Notes under the pieces: generated by a model
Database searches by the model: none
What the model was told of the DNA's origin: nothing
What the model saw: only the letters and a program-made list of their open reading frames with translations
Assembly (NCBI GenBank): GCA_002356515.1
Contig: AP017605.1
Location: forward strand, 2,480,001 to 2,544,000
Length of the DNA: 64,000 nucleotides
Direction: 5' to 3'
From: Mesorhizobium loti
GTDB taxonomy: Bacteria; Pseudomonadota; Alphaproteobacteria; Rhizobiales; Rhizobiaceae
Shown here: positions 49,347 to 57,843 of the stretch, piece by piece
Numbering within the stretch: position 1 is the stretch's first letter
Layout of the letters: every line of letters starts with the position of its first letter
Made by a program: the position numbers and the translations under genes

Positions 49347-50495
49347 TCAGTTCGCGGCCGCCTTCTGCAAAGCCCGCACGCGGTCGGCGAGGCTGCGGTC
49401 GCCGCCGCCGGATCGGCTTTCCTGTGGTGCCGCCAGCGCCTTGGCGATCGGTGAATCAGGTCCCTCGAGCTTGGCCGTCAGGTGGACGACTTCAGCCGCC
49501 AGCTCGTTCATCTGCTCGCGCAACGCGGCACTGCCATTCGCCGAGCCCGGCGATGCAACCGCGCCGAGATCCGCCTTGAGCCGCTTGTTCTCGCGCGCCA
49601 GTGCCGTCAGCCTGGCCTCCAGCCGCTCGCGATCGCTGTCAAGCTTGGCGATCGCCTGATCCAGATCATCGCGCCTCTTGGCCTCGTCTTGCCCGGCTTC
49701 ATCCGGCTTGCCGACCAGCCGCAAGGCCGATCCACCATCCTCGGCCTTCGCCTTTTCGCGCAGCCGCGCCAGCTCCTTTTCACGGCGGTCGAGCTTGTCC
49801 TCGCGGTCGGCGAGCGTTGCCAGCAGCCGTTCGACCTTCTTGTCGAGTTCGGCCGCCCTTTTCTTCTCCGCCTTCAGCGCATCGCGCGCGGCCTTGCTTT
49901 CGGCCGCGATCTCCTGCTGGCGCCGATCCGCTTCCTTGCGCTGGCCGCGCAGCAGCGAGATGTCGCTGGCGAGCTTCTGCAATTCGGATTCGCGCGCCAC
50001 AAGCTCGATCTGCCGGCTGGAGGAGGAGAAACTGGCATCGTCGTACATATGCTCCAGCTTTTCGAGCTCGAGCGCCCGCTTCTCCAGCTTGCGTTCGGTT
50101 TCCTTGAGCCGCTCCGAAAGCTGATGCAGTTCCTCTTCGCGCTGCCGCAGCGCCTCGTTCTTGGCGCCGAGTTCGGCGAGCGCCTGGTTCTTGTCCGTGC
50201 GTTCGATCGCCAGCCCCTTCAGCGCCTCGCGGCCGCGATTGATCTCGACGAGCTGTTCGGCGGCTTTCTCGCGCAGCGCCTTGACGTTCATTTCGAGGCG
50301 GCGCGTCGCCATGGCGTACTCGGCCCGGACGCGGTCCTTGTCGGCCTGGATCTCGGCCTGCGTCAACGGGATAGAAGCCTCGATGCGCCTGCGGGTCAAC
50401 GCGACGGCACGCCGCCAGACGGCCGGAGCCACGATCAGCGCCAGAAAGCCGGCACACAGAAAGCCGAGGGCAAAGAACAGGACCGACTGAACCAA
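49347..50495 (-). CDS. Membrane-anchored coiled-coil protein of unknown function (TTG start proposed)
   Basis: A 382-residue protein. One N-terminal membrane helix (SVLFFALGFLCAGFLALIVAP) is followed by about 300 residues of continuous coiled coil rich in Glu, Lys, Arg and Leu, with a low-complexity C-terminus. The TTG at 50495 (reading VQSVLFF after the start) is chosen because it places the membrane helix at the N-terminus as in rhizobial homologues I recall; a GTG at 50585 would add 30 unlikely residues. It resembles RmuC/Smc-like shapes only in general. It is convergent with the methyltransferase gene. Confidence 0.8.
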   Translation of the reverse strand: MVQSVLFFALGFLCAGFLALIVAPAVWRRAVALTRRRIEASIPLTQAEIQADKDRVRAEYAMATRRLEMNVKALREKAAEQLVEINRGREALKGLAIERTDKNQALAELGAKNEALRQREEELHQLSERLKETERKLEKRALELEKLEHMYDDASFSSSSRQIELVARESELQKLASDISLLRGQRKEADRRQQEIAAESKAARDALKAEKKRAAELDKKVERLLATLADREDKLDRREKELARLREKAKAEDGGSALRLVGKPDEAGQDEAKRRDDLDQAIAKLDSDRERLEARLTALARENKRLKADLGAVASPGSANGSAALREQMNELAAEVVHLTAKLEGPDSPIAKALAAPQESRSGGGDRSLADRVRALQKAAAN

Positions 50496-50655
50496 AGGAC
50501 TACCCGCTATCGGCGGCAACCGCCGGAACTGGACCGCATCACACTGGCATGGCGGAAATCCGGCGCTGCGGCAAGAGCTTGCCACAGCGCATTGGGGGTC
50601 ACAGGCCTACAAATCTCATGGAAAACTCGGCGCTACGGTCATGGCGGATTGGACT

Positions 50656-51255
50656 TTAGAACGGATTCCACGTCGCCCGCTCGGTCAGCTTCAGATAGCC
50701 GAGATTGACACCAAGCCTGGCGCCGACGCCGGTGCGGATCGGCACCAGAAGCACATTGTTGTTCTTCAGCACATTGAAGCCGACGCCCGCCACGACATAG
50801 GCCGACCCGGCGACGCCGCCATAGCGGTTGTAGAGGTTGCTGACATCGTCGAGATTGTAGACCAGCATCATCACCCGAGAGCCTTCGCCGCCGAAATCCC
50901 AGCCGAGCGACGGGCCTTGCCAGAACACTTTGTGGTCACCGGCATTCTTGGTGTAGAGCGTGCCTTCGCCATAGGTCAGGCCGCCGATCAGCGCGCCCGA
51001 CCCCTCCTCACCCAGCAGATAGCCATTGGGCAGACCATAGGAGGCGAAGATCTTCTCGACGACGGTGGCGAGACCACCCGACGTCGCGCCGAAGAACTTG
51101 TGACCGGAATCGATAATCTCCTGAGCGGTGTATTCCTGGGCTCGCAGGGCTGAAGTCGAGAAGACGAGAACGCCCATCAGCGTGATCGCCATTGAGAGGA
51201 CGCGGAGAAAGCTCCGGTCATAAAATCGGGAAAACATGCTTCCAATCTCCGTCAT
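50656..51255 (-). CDS. DUF1134 family protein (YSC84/SYLF-like)
   Basis: A 199-residue protein with a signal-like segment at residues 17-39 (LRVLSMAITLMGVLVFSTSALRAQ in part), then a beta-rich domain with YGLPNGYLLGEEGSGALIGG and VGFNVLKNNNVLLVPIRTGVGARLGVNLGYLKL, the DUF1134 pattern. It is probably periplasmic or outer-membrane associated; its function is unknown. The start could be ATG 51255 or ATG 51237 (MFSRFYDRS), the latter with GGAAGC upstream. It is divergent from chpT across 326 bp. Confidence 0.87.
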   Translation of the reverse strand: MTEIGSMFSRFYDRSFLRVLSMAITLMGVLVFSTSALRAQEYTAQEIIDSGHKFFGATSGGLATVVEKIFASYGLPNGYLLGEEGSGALIGGLTYGEGTLYTKNAGDHKVFWQGPSLGWDFGGEGSRVMMLVYNLDDVSNLYNRYGGVAGSAYVVAGVGFNVLKNNNVLLVPIRTGVGARLGVNLGYLKLTERATWNPF

Positions 51256-51581
51256 GGAGCACTTTCGCCGACGCCTCGCATCCGGTCCGGCTCTTTAGGC
51301 GGCCGTTAAGGATGACTGTTAGGGGCAAACTATGCCGTAATCCTTTTTCAACCATTAACTCCCACAGGAAGATGGCGGTTCAAAGGCTGGCTTTTGGGGT
51401 CGCGCGGCGCCGGGAGCCTGCGCGAACACGCCATTTGCCCCGACGACAATTTTGGGTTTGTTGCTGTACGTACGAGTGCTGTGTATTCAGAAAGCCTCGG
51501 GTTGGAGCGTGATTCGTGTGGGCAGGCGCGACGATCAATCGCTCGGCCACGATTTGCGGAATTTTGCAGGGATTTTCACCG
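51256..51581. other. Gap between the DUF1134 gene and chpT
   Basis: This 326-bp gap has no credible gene. It holds TTAA half-sites at 51306 and near 51355 and one GANTC methylation site (GATTC at 51511-51515), which fit cell-cycle control of chpT, but no full TTAA-N7-TTAA box. A GTG-started extension of chpT from 51516 is possible but not supported by the family N-terminus. Confidence 0.4.
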
Positions 51582-52211
51582 ATGGCCGAACTGTTCACCC
51601 TTTCCGCGCCTGACCTGGCGGCGCTTCTGTGCAGCCGCGTCTGCCACGACATCATCTCGCCGGTCGGTGCGATCAACAACGGGCTCGAACTGCTTGACGA
51701 GGGCGGCGCCGACGAAGACGCCATGCGGCTCATCCGCCAGAGCGCCAAGAACGCCTCGGCCCGGCTGCAGTTCGCCCGCATCGCCTTTGGCGCGGCAGGC
51801 TCCGCCGGCATGCTGATCGACACTGGCGACGCCGAAGCGGTGGCCATCGCCTTCCTCAAGAATGAAAAGCCAGAACTGACCTGGAACGGGGCGCGCGCGC
51901 TGCTGCCCAAGAACAAGGTCAAGCTGTTGCTCAACCTGATCCTGGTCGGCAATGCCGCCATTCCGCGCGGTGGCAAGCTGGTCGTCACCCTCGAGAATCT
52001 CGAAACCGAGCCGCGCATTTCAATTTCGGCGAGCGGCCCGATGCTGCGCGTGCCGCCGAAGTTCCTCGAACTGCATTCCGGTCACAAGCCGGAAGAGCCG
52101 ATCGACGCGCATTCGGTGCAGCCCTACTACACGCTGCTTCTTGCCCGCGAGGCCGGCATGACGATATCGATCCATGCAACGGCGGAAGAAATCGTGCTTT
52201 CGGCAGTCTGA
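51582..52211 (+). CDS. chpT: Histidine phosphotransferase ChpT
   Basis: A 209-residue protein of the ChpT family. The phospho-accepting His is in SRVCHDIISPVGAINNGLELL (His22), and the C-terminal part is a degenerate Bergerat fold without the ATP-binding motifs (VKLLLNLILVGNAAIPRGG). ChpT carries phosphate from the hybrid kinase CckA to CtrA and CpdR. The start ATG at 51582 (MAELFTLS) matches ChpT N-termini. ctrA lies 0.7 kb downstream on the opposite strand. Confidence 0.92.
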   Translation: MAELFTLSAPDLAALLCSRVCHDIISPVGAINNGLELLDEGGADEDAMRLIRQSAKNASARLQFARIAFGAAGSAGMLIDTGDAEAVAIAFLKNEKPELTWNGARALLPKNKVKLLLNLILVGNAAIPRGGKLVVTLENLETEPRISISASGPMLRVPPKFLELHSGHKPEEPIDAHSVQPYYTLLLAREAGMTISIHATAEEIVLSAV

Positions 52212-52436
52212 GCGTCAGGCGGGCTTGTCGGGAGAACAAAGTATTTCAGCGGCGTAATATTGCCGTGACGGCTCGATTGGCAGCGGCAGCGAAGCATTCG
52301 CGAAGAAAAGCCTCTTCGGCGGCATCTTTCCAAAAATTTTACCTAAAGGCTTTTCGGGTTCTTTACCAGATCGGTCTAGGGTGCTCAGCAGATGCCCCGC
52401 ACGACCGGATTGCCCCAGGGCAAAGAGGACCCGGAA

Positions 52437-52805
52437 ATGAAACGCTGTATGTTCGTCGACGACTCAAGCGTCATCAGGAAGGTTGCAAAACGCATCCTGG
52501 GCGGTTCCGACATGGTGGTCATCGAAGCTGCCAGCGGGCTTGACGCACTGGAGATGTGCTCCGCCGACATGCCCGACATCATCGTCGTCGACGGCGCCCT
52601 GCCGGACGTGCCGGCGGTTGACCTCATCCGCCGCGTGCGCGCCATGGAAAGCCCGATAAAGCCGCAGATCCTGATCTCGCTCGTTGAACTCGACATCGCC
52701 TCGATCATGCGGGCCAAGCGCGCCGGTGCCCAGGGCTATCTCCTGAAGCCGTTCAATCGTCCGCAGCTGCTCGAGCGCTTTCGCAATCTGAAAATCGCCG
52801 CCTGA
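52437..52805 (+). CDS. Single-domain response regulator (CheY-like)
   Basis: A 122-residue receiver domain. Acidic residues are in MFVDDSS (Asp8, Asp9), the phospho-acceptor in IVVDGALP (Asp52), Ser in ILISLVE, and Lys in LLKPFNRP. No output domain is present. It does not resemble CpdR or DivK closely enough to name. Its location between chpT and ctrA suggests a role in the same phosphorelay, possibly as a phosphate sink, which is inference. The ATG at 52437 has CCGGAA upstream; an earlier in-frame ATG at 52392 is less likely. Confidence 0.88.
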   Translation: MKRCMFVDDSSVIRKVAKRILGGSDMVVIEAASGLDALEMCSADMPDIIVVDGALPDVPAVDLIRRVRAMESPIKPQILISLVELDIASIMRAKRAGAQGYLLKPFNRPQLLERFRNLKIAA

Positions 52806-52839
52806 GAGGGCGACCCACTCTCATTGCTGGTCCATAACG

Positions 52840-52867
52840 CAAAAACCCGGCCGAAGCCGGGTTTTTG
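52840..52867. terminator. Bidirectional terminator between the response regulator gene and ctrA
   Basis: CAAAAACCCGGC (52840-52851) and GCCGGGTTTTTG (52856-52867) are perfect complements around a CGAA tetraloop. A-rich and T-rich flanks serve both strands, fitting the convergent genes. Confidence 0.93.
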
Positions 52868-52902
52868 TCTGAGATGGCAATAATCTGGACGGCGCTCGCC
52901 GC

Positions 52903-53598
52903 TCAGGCGCTGACGCGAATGTCTTCCGGTTCGCGCAGCACGTAGCCGCGGCCCCAGACCGTCTCGATGTAGTTCTGGCCACCGGACGCGGCGTCGAGCT
53001 TCTTGCGCAGCTTGCAGATGAAGACGTCGATGATCTTCAGTTCCGGCTCGTCCATGCCGCCATAGAGGTGGTTGAGGAACATTTCCTTGGTGAGCGTGGT
53101 GCCCTTGCGCAACGAGAGCAGCTCCAGCATCTGGTATTCCTTGCCGGTGAGATGCACGCGCTGGCCGCCGACTTCGACGGTCTTGGCATCGAGGTTGACC
53201 ACCAGGTCGCCGGTGGTGATGACCGACTGGGCGTGGCCCTTGGAGCGCCGCACGATGGCATGGATGCGCGCCACCAGCTCGTCCTTGTGGAACGGCTTGG
53301 TCATATAGTCATCGGCGCCGAAGCCGAGGCCGCGTACCTTGTCCTCGATTCCGGCCATGCCGGAGAGGATCAGGATCGGCGTCTTTACCTTGGAGAGGCG
53401 AAGCGTTCTCAGGACCTCGTAGCCGGACATGTCGGGCAGGTTGAGATCGAGAAGGATGATGTCGTAGTCGTAGAGTTTGCCCAGATCGACACCCTCTTCG
53501 CCGAGGTCCGTCGTATAGACATTGAAACTTTCCGATTTCAGCATCAGTTCGATGCTTTGTGCGGTTGCACTGTCATCTTCTATCAGCAGAACACGCAT
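52903..53598 (-). CDS. ctrA: Cell-cycle response regulator CtrA
   Basis: A 231-residue OmpR-family regulator and master cell-cycle factor in alphaproteobacteria. The receiver domain has the acidic pocket IEDD, phospho-acceptor Asp51 ([14 protein letters not shown]) and Lys104-type TKPFHKDEL. The C-terminal winged helix includes [17 protein letters not shown] and the recognition helix region [18 protein letters not shown], which is nearly invariant in CtrA. It binds TTAA-N7-TTAA and controls division, replication initiation and motility. ChpT and SciP are encoded nearby. The upstream gap carries clustered GANTC methylation sites. Confidence 0.97.
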   Translation of the reverse strand: MRVLLIEDDSATAQSIELMLKSESFNVYTTDLGEEGVDLGKLYDYDIILLDLNLPDMSGYEVLRTLRLSKVKTPILILSGMAGIEDKVRGLGFGADDYMTKPFHKDELVARIHAIVRRSKGHAQSVITTGDLVVNLDAKTVEVGGQRVHLTGKEYQMLELLSLRKGTTLTKEMFLNHLYGGMDEPELKIIDVFICKLRKKLDAASGGQNYIETVWGRGYVLREPEDIRVSA

Positions 53599-54049
53599 TT
53601 CATTCCCCTTTTCTGCTGCCGGATCATTTCACGACCCGTCCTGCCCCGGAGCAGTGGTTGCCTTGTGCAGAGGCTGCCATTGAATGGTTAACAAAACCTA
53701 ATTTCCCGTCCACGACGGTATCAGATTTTTTAACCCCTTTCTACACCCTCTTGAATCTAATAACGAATCCCAGACCCAAATTCCTAATGCAACACATTAA
53801 TAACCTGGACTAAGCGACTCCAGGGACTCATCGACGCGCCTTCGCTTCGGCGGCCGGAATTTTTACCCGGCCTTAAGCCCTGACCCGTATGATTAACAAT
53901 GCCCGTAAACGAATGGTTACCGCCGGCAAAAAACTTTAGGGTTTTGTTTCCCATAGTTCGGGGAATGCCGGTGGACATGGGCAGCGCCTGGGCCTTTCCA
54001 GGTGGTTTGGACGATATGTGCGGGTGTGCGTTTCCGGGAGTACCGAATC
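53599..54049. promoter_or_regulatory. ctrA upstream control region with clustered GANTC sites
   Basis: This 451-bp AT-richer gap has no gene. Four GANTC sites fall within 77 bp (GAATC at 53753 and 53765, GACTC at 53816 and 53825), the CcrM methylation target that times ctrA transcription in Caulobacter. TTAA half-sites occur at 53688, 53730, 53797, 53873 and 53892; one region (53688-53702) reads TTAACAAAACCTAAT, close to but not a full CtrA box. Promoters for ctrA and the divergent fliJ-like gene must lie here. Confidence 0.7.
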
Positions 54050-54427
54050 ATGAAGTCACGTGAAAACCTCGTTCGGCTGAAACAGTTTCAGGTGAATGAG
54101 AAGCGGCGGCAGCTGCTGCAGCTCGACATGATGATTGCCGAGTTCGAACGCATGGCCGTCGAACTGGAGCTTCAGATCACCGCCGAGGAAAAGAAAGCCG
54201 GCATCACCGACATCAATCATTTCGCCTATCCGACCTTCGCCAAGGCGGCACGTTTGCGCCGCGACAACCTCAGAAATTCGCAAAGCGACCTCGCCCAACA
54301 GCGAAGCGCTGCCGAATCATTACTCGGCGAAGCTGAAGCGGAGCTTTCCAAGGCTGAAATGCTGGAATCGCGCGATACCAAGATTCGCGAGGCCGAAACC
54401 GGCGGCCGCAGTGCCATGATCGGCTGA
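54050..54427 (+). CDS. FliJ-like flagellar export protein
   Basis: A 125-residue, almost fully helical coiled-coil protein (KSRENLVRLKQFQVNEKRRQ, then LLQLDMMIAEFERMAVELEL) with the size and charge pattern of FliJ, the soluble chaperone of the flagellar type III export apparatus. Rhizobiales commonly carry this gene next to ctrA, divergently transcribed. No other flagellar gene is in the window. The sequence family is weakly conserved, so the assignment depends partly on context. The ATG follows GGGAGTACC. Confidence 0.72.
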   Translation: MKSRENLVRLKQFQVNEKRRQLLQLDMMIAEFERMAVELELQITAEEKKAGITDINHFAYPTFAKAARLRRDNLRNSQSDLAQQRSAAESLLGEAEAELSKAEMLESRDTKIREAETGGRSAMIG

Positions 54428-54524
54428 ACCGGCCGAAATTCGCATCGTCGGCGCGTCCGCGCGGGCGCGCGGCTGGTATTGCGGTGGCCCTGAACCCAGC
54501 CGAATTGCCGCAGAGATCACCGAT

Positions 54525-54923
54525 CTAAGCGGCCCAATCCCCTTCATTTGTGGCAATCGCCCTGGCACGGGCATCCTTGATGTCTGGCGCATGCTGCTCC
54601 GCCCATGACCTGATCTGGGTGAGCAATCCCGCCAGATTCTGGCCGAGCTCGGTCAATTCATATTCGACGCGCGGCGGAATGACTGGGAAGACTTCGCGTC
54701 GCACCAAGCCGTCCCGCTCCAGCACACGTAATGTCTGCGTCAGCATCTTGGGCGTGATGCCTTCGAGCTTGCGGGCAAGCTCGCCATTGCGCAGCCGGCC
54801 TTTGCGCAGCGCGCAGACCACCAGGTAGACCCATTTGCTGGCCAGCATCTCGAGCACGGTGTGCGAAGGGCAGGTCCGCCGGTACGCGTCATAGCCAAAG
54901 GGAGATGTATCTTCACTATCCAT
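54525..54923 (-). CDS. HxlR family transcriptional regulator
   Basis: A 132-residue winged-helix protein. The HxlR signature is visible: CPSHTVLEMLASKWVYLVVCAL, LEGITPKMLTQTLRVLERDGLV and VEYELTELGQNL. The start at 54923 (MDSEDTSPF) is used; the longer frame passes through the operator region. The N-terminal Cys in RRTCPS is where many family members sense electrophiles or oxidants. It is divergent from a quinone-oxidoreductase-like gene that it probably regulates. Confidence 0.92.
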   Translation of the reverse strand: MDSEDTSPFGYDAYRRTCPSHTVLEMLASKWVYLVVCALRKGRLRNGELARKLEGITPKMLTQTLRVLERDGLVRREVFPVIPPRVEYELTELGQNLAGLLTQIRSWAEQHAPDIKDARARAIATNEGDWAA

Positions 54924-54924
54924 G

Positions 54925-54949
54925 AGGTACCTATATATCAAAAAGGTAC
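54925..54949. promoter_or_regulatory. Direct AGGTAC repeats, likely HxlR operator
   Basis: AGGTAC occurs at 54925-54930 and 54944-54949, 19 bp apart, within AT-rich sequence immediately before the HxlR start and about 64 bp before the oxidoreductase start. HxlR regulators typically bind paired GTAC-like repeats in the shared promoter. Confidence 0.68.
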
Positions 54950-55012
54950 ATACTAGACAAGAGAATATTACTATCCAAATGATAGCGGCACCAACCAAGC
55001 AGGAGAGATCCC

Positions 55013-55939
55013 ATGCGTGCCGTTACCCAGAATACCGTCGGCGGTCCCGACGTCCTAATTATTGCCAACCAGCCCGCCCCCTCGCCCAAGGCCGGCGAAG
55101 TGCTGGTCCGCGTCAAGGCAGCCGGCATCAATCCGGTCGATGGCGCCGTGCGCGGCGGTTACTATCCGCTGCTTGGCGAGCCGCCCTTCACCCTTGGCTG
55201 GGATATTTCAGGAACCGTCGAGGCGCTCGGCGCCGGCGTGACCGGCCTCAAGGTCGGCGACGAAGTGTTCGGCATGCCGCGCTTCCCCAAGCAGGCGGCG
55301 GCCTACGCGGAACTCGCCGCGGTGCCGGCCGACGAGATCGCGCTGAAGCCGAAGGCGGCGGACCACATCCAGGCGGGTGCATTGCCGCTGGCCGGCCTGA
55401 CCGCCTGGCAGGGCCTTGTTCGCCATGGCGCATTGAAATCGGGCCAGCGTGTGCTGGTGCATGCGGCGGCCGGCGGCGTCGGCCATCTGGCGGTGCAGGT
55501 CGCCAAGGCGCGCGGCGCTTACGTCATCGCCACCGCCAGCCCGAACAAGCTCGATTTCGTTCGCAAGCTCGGCGCCGACGAGGTCATCGACTACACCCAG
55601 GGCGATTTCACCAGCCGGATCAGCGACATCGATCTGGTGCTGGACCCAATGGGCGGGGAGCACGCCGAACGCTCGCTGAAGGTCATCAGGAATGGCGGCG
55701 TGCTGGTGTCCTTGCTGAACCTGAACGACACCACCAGGGCGCTGGCCAGCGCCCGTGACATCCGGGTCGAGCGCATGTCGGTCGTGCCAGACCGTGAAGG
55801 CCTGGTGGAGCTTGGCCGGTTGATTGATGCGAACAAGCTCACCGTTCATGTCGCCAAGAGCTTCCCGCTCGAAGAGGCCGGTGCCGCCCACGCCTTTCTC
55901 GCCACCAAGCCGATCGGCAAGGTGGCGCTGACGGTCTGA
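55013..55939 (+). CDS. NADP-dependent zinc-less medium-chain oxidoreductase (quinone oxidoreductase-like)
   Basis: A 308-residue MDR protein. The N-terminal GroES-like domain (GEVLVRVKAAGINPVDGAVRGG, then LGWDISGTVEALGAGV) lacks zinc ligands, and the Rossmann motif is AAAGGVGHLAVQVAKARG at about residue 150. These enzymes reduce quinones or reactive enals with NADPH. The ATG follows AGGAGAGATCCC. The divergent HxlR regulator and operator suggest induction by electrophilic or oxidative stress. A terminator follows. Confidence 0.92.
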   Translation: MRAVTQNTVGGPDVLIIANQPAPSPKAGEVLVRVKAAGINPVDGAVRGGYYPLLGEPPFTLGWDISGTVEALGAGVTGLKVGDEVFGMPRFPKQAAAYAELAAVPADEIALKPKAADHIQAGALPLAGLTAWQGLVRHGALKSGQRVLVHAAAGGVGHLAVQVAKARGAYVIATASPNKLDFVRKLGADEVIDYTQGDFTSRISDIDLVLDPMGGEHAERSLKVIRNGGVLVSLLNLNDTTRALASARDIRVERMSVVPDREGLVELGRLIDANKLTVHVAKSFPLEEAGAAHAFLATKPIGKVALTV

Positions 55940-55965
55940 GCTTCGGAAGGATCAGGTCCAAAACA

Positions 55966-55991
55966 AAAGGGCGCGGAGTACCGCGCCCTTT
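55966..55991. terminator. Bidirectional terminator between the oxidoreductase gene and sciP
   Basis: AAAGGGCGCGG (55966-55976) pairs with CCGCGCCCTTT (55981-55991) around AGTA. On the minus strand it is followed by TTGTTTTGG, so it can also end sciP transcription, which arrives from the right. Confidence 0.9.
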
Positions 55992-56010
55992 GATCGTGTT
56001 CAGGCCGGCT

Positions 56011-56286
56011 CTAGTGCCGGTATTGCTGGATGCGCGTGGTGCGCAGCCCGGCAAGGCCATATTCGTCGATCGACGCCTGCCAGGACAGGAATTCCTCGGT
56101 GGTCAGCTTGTAGCGCTGGCATGCCTCTTCAAGGCTCAAAAGCCCGCCGCGCACCGCCGCAACCACTTCCGCCTTGCGCCGGATGACCCAGCGACGCGTA
56201 TTGGTCGGCGGCAGATCGGCAATCGTAAGAGGGCTGCCGTCAGGCCCAATAACATACTTGACTCTAGGTCTAACCAGATCGGTCAT
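56011..56286 (-). CDS. sciP: CtrA inhibitor SciP (DUF1153 protein)
   Basis: A 91-residue helix-turn-helix protein. The segments KYVIGPDGSPLTIADLPP, RWVIRRKAEVVAAVRGGLLS and EEFLSWQASIDEYGLAGLR are near-invariant in the DUF1153/SciP family. SciP binds CtrA at target promoters and blocks transcription activation in Caulobacter. The gene lies 2.4 kb from ctrA and 4 kb from chpT, so three parts of one regulatory circuit are together. The promoter gap to mnmA shows no GANTC or full CtrA box. A terminator sits 20 bp after the stop. Confidence 0.93.
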   Translation of the reverse strand: MTDLVRPRVKYVIGPDGSPLTIADLPPTNTRRWVIRRKAEVVAAVRGGLLSLEEACQRYKLTTEEFLSWQASIDEYGLAGLRTTRIQQYRH

Positions 56287-56574
56287 CGTACTCTCTACAA
56301 AAAACTCAAAGACCCAATCCCCGCCACGTTACCGCCACAGCTTTAAAAATTGCCTAAGCAGACCCTAATGACTAGGTAAGGATCGTGAACGGCGCGTTAG
56401 TCTTTTCGCAGGCATTTGAAACATCGCGCTGGAAGCCTTGAATTGGCTGGGAAAAATCCAGCCGATAGCGGATCGCTGGCAATCCGGGAATCGCCTTGCA
56501 AGCTGGCGTCGGCAGAAAGCTTGACCTATATTCTCGACATTGGCATTCAGAATGCCGCGCAGAATGAAAGCATC

Positions 56575-57765
56575 ATGAACAGTCTCGACCTTCCCGGACG
56601 TCCCGAAAACACCCGCATTGTCGTCGCCATGTCGGGCGGCGTGGATTCGTCCGTGGTCGCCGGCCTGTTGAAGCGCGAAGGGTATGATGTCGTCGGCGTC
56701 ACCTTGCAGCTCTACGACCATGGCGCAGCGACACACCGGGCCGGCTCATGCTGTGCCGGACAGGACATCGACGACGCCCGCCGCGTCTCCGAGACGCTGG
56801 GCATCCCCCATTATGTGCTCGATTACGAGGAGCGCTTCCGCAAGGCGGTCATCGATCCCTTCGCCGAGAGCTATGTCGCCGGCGAGACCCCCATTCCTTG
56901 CGTCTCCTGCAATCAGACGGTGAAGTTCGCCGATCTGCTCGCCACCGCCAAGGAGCTGGGCGCCGATGCGCTCGCCACCGGTCATTACATCCGCTCCGGC
57001 GCCAATGGCGCCCACCGCGCGCTCTACCGGCCGGTCGATGCCGATCGCGACCAGAGCTATTTCCTGTTCGCCACCACGCAGGCGCAAATCGACTATCTGC
57101 GCTTTCCCCTGGGCGGCCTGTCGAAGCCGCAGGTTCGCGCCATTGCCGAGGAGATGGGGCTGACGGTGGCGGCCAAGCAGGACAGCCAGGACATCTGCTT
57201 CGTGCCGCAGGGCAAATATTCCGACATCATCGCCAAGCTGAAGCCGACCGCGGCCAATCCGGGCGACATCGTCCACATCGACGGCCGCGTGCTCGGCCGC
57301 CATGAAGGCATATTGCGCTACACGATCGGCCAGCGCCGCGGCATCGGCATCGCCTCGGGCGAGCCGCTCTATGTCGTCCATCTCGATGCCGAACGGGCCC
57401 GTGTCGTGGTCGGTCCGCGCGAAGCGCTGGAGACGCACAAGATCTATCTGCGCAACATGAACTGGCTTGGCGACGGGCCGCTCGGCGATATCCCCGACGG
57501 CGGCCTCGAGCTGTTCGCCAAGGTGCGCTCGACCAGGCCGCCGCGTCCGGCGGTGCTGCGCCACGCGGCAGGCGTGACATCGGTCGAATTGGCCGACGGC
57601 GAATCCGGCATCGCGCCCGGACAGGCCTGCGTACTCTATTCCGACGACGGCAACGAGGCCCGCATCTTCGGCGGCGGCTTCATCGAGCGCTCCGAGCGCG
57701 GCGCCGAGGCCGAAGCCATGCTGACGAAGCTGGCGGCAAGGCCGGCGCAAATTCCCGCTGAGTAA
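56575..57765 (+). CDS. mnmA: tRNA-specific 2-thiouridylase MnmA
   Basis: A 396-residue enzyme forming 2-thiouridine at wobble position 34 of tRNA-Lys, -Glu and -Gln. The P-loop motif [15 protein letters not shown] is at residues 18-32; the catalytic Cys are in TPCVSC-type [12 protein letters not shown] (near 114) and SQDICFV (near 205), and the tRNA-contacting DQSYFLF is present. The ATG at 56575 (MNSLDLPG) is supported by family length; in-frame starts up to 56416 add unrelated residues. The gene is single, divergent from sciP. Confidence 0.95.
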   Translation: MNSLDLPGRPENTRIVVAMSGGVDSSVVAGLLKREGYDVVGVTLQLYDHGAATHRAGSCCAGQDIDDARRVSETLGIPHYVLDYEERFRKAVIDPFAESYVAGETPIPCVSCNQTVKFADLLATAKELGADALATGHYIRSGANGAHRALYRPVDADRDQSYFLFATTQAQIDYLRFPLGGLSKPQVRAIAEEMGLTVAAKQDSQDICFVPQGKYSDIIAKLKPTAANPGDIVHIDGRVLGRHEGILRYTIGQRRGIGIASGEPLYVVHLDAERARVVVGPREALETHKIYLRNMNWLGDGPLGDIPDGGLELFAKVRSTRPPRPAVLRHAAGVTSVELADGESGIAPGQACVLYSDDGNEARIFGGGFIERSERGAEAEAMLTKLAARPAQIPAE

Positions 57766-57843
57766 AACACCACTCTCCAGAGGCCGTTTCGAAATTCGCT
57801 CCGGTGAGTCAGATGGCCGCCGGAGTAGAGTTTCCAGACGGTC

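Noticed and set aside
53688..53702. Candidate CtrA box upstream of ctrA (TTAACAAAACCTAAT)
   Set aside because: Spacing and the second half-site deviate from TTAA-N7-TTAA, so it is kept only as half-sites.
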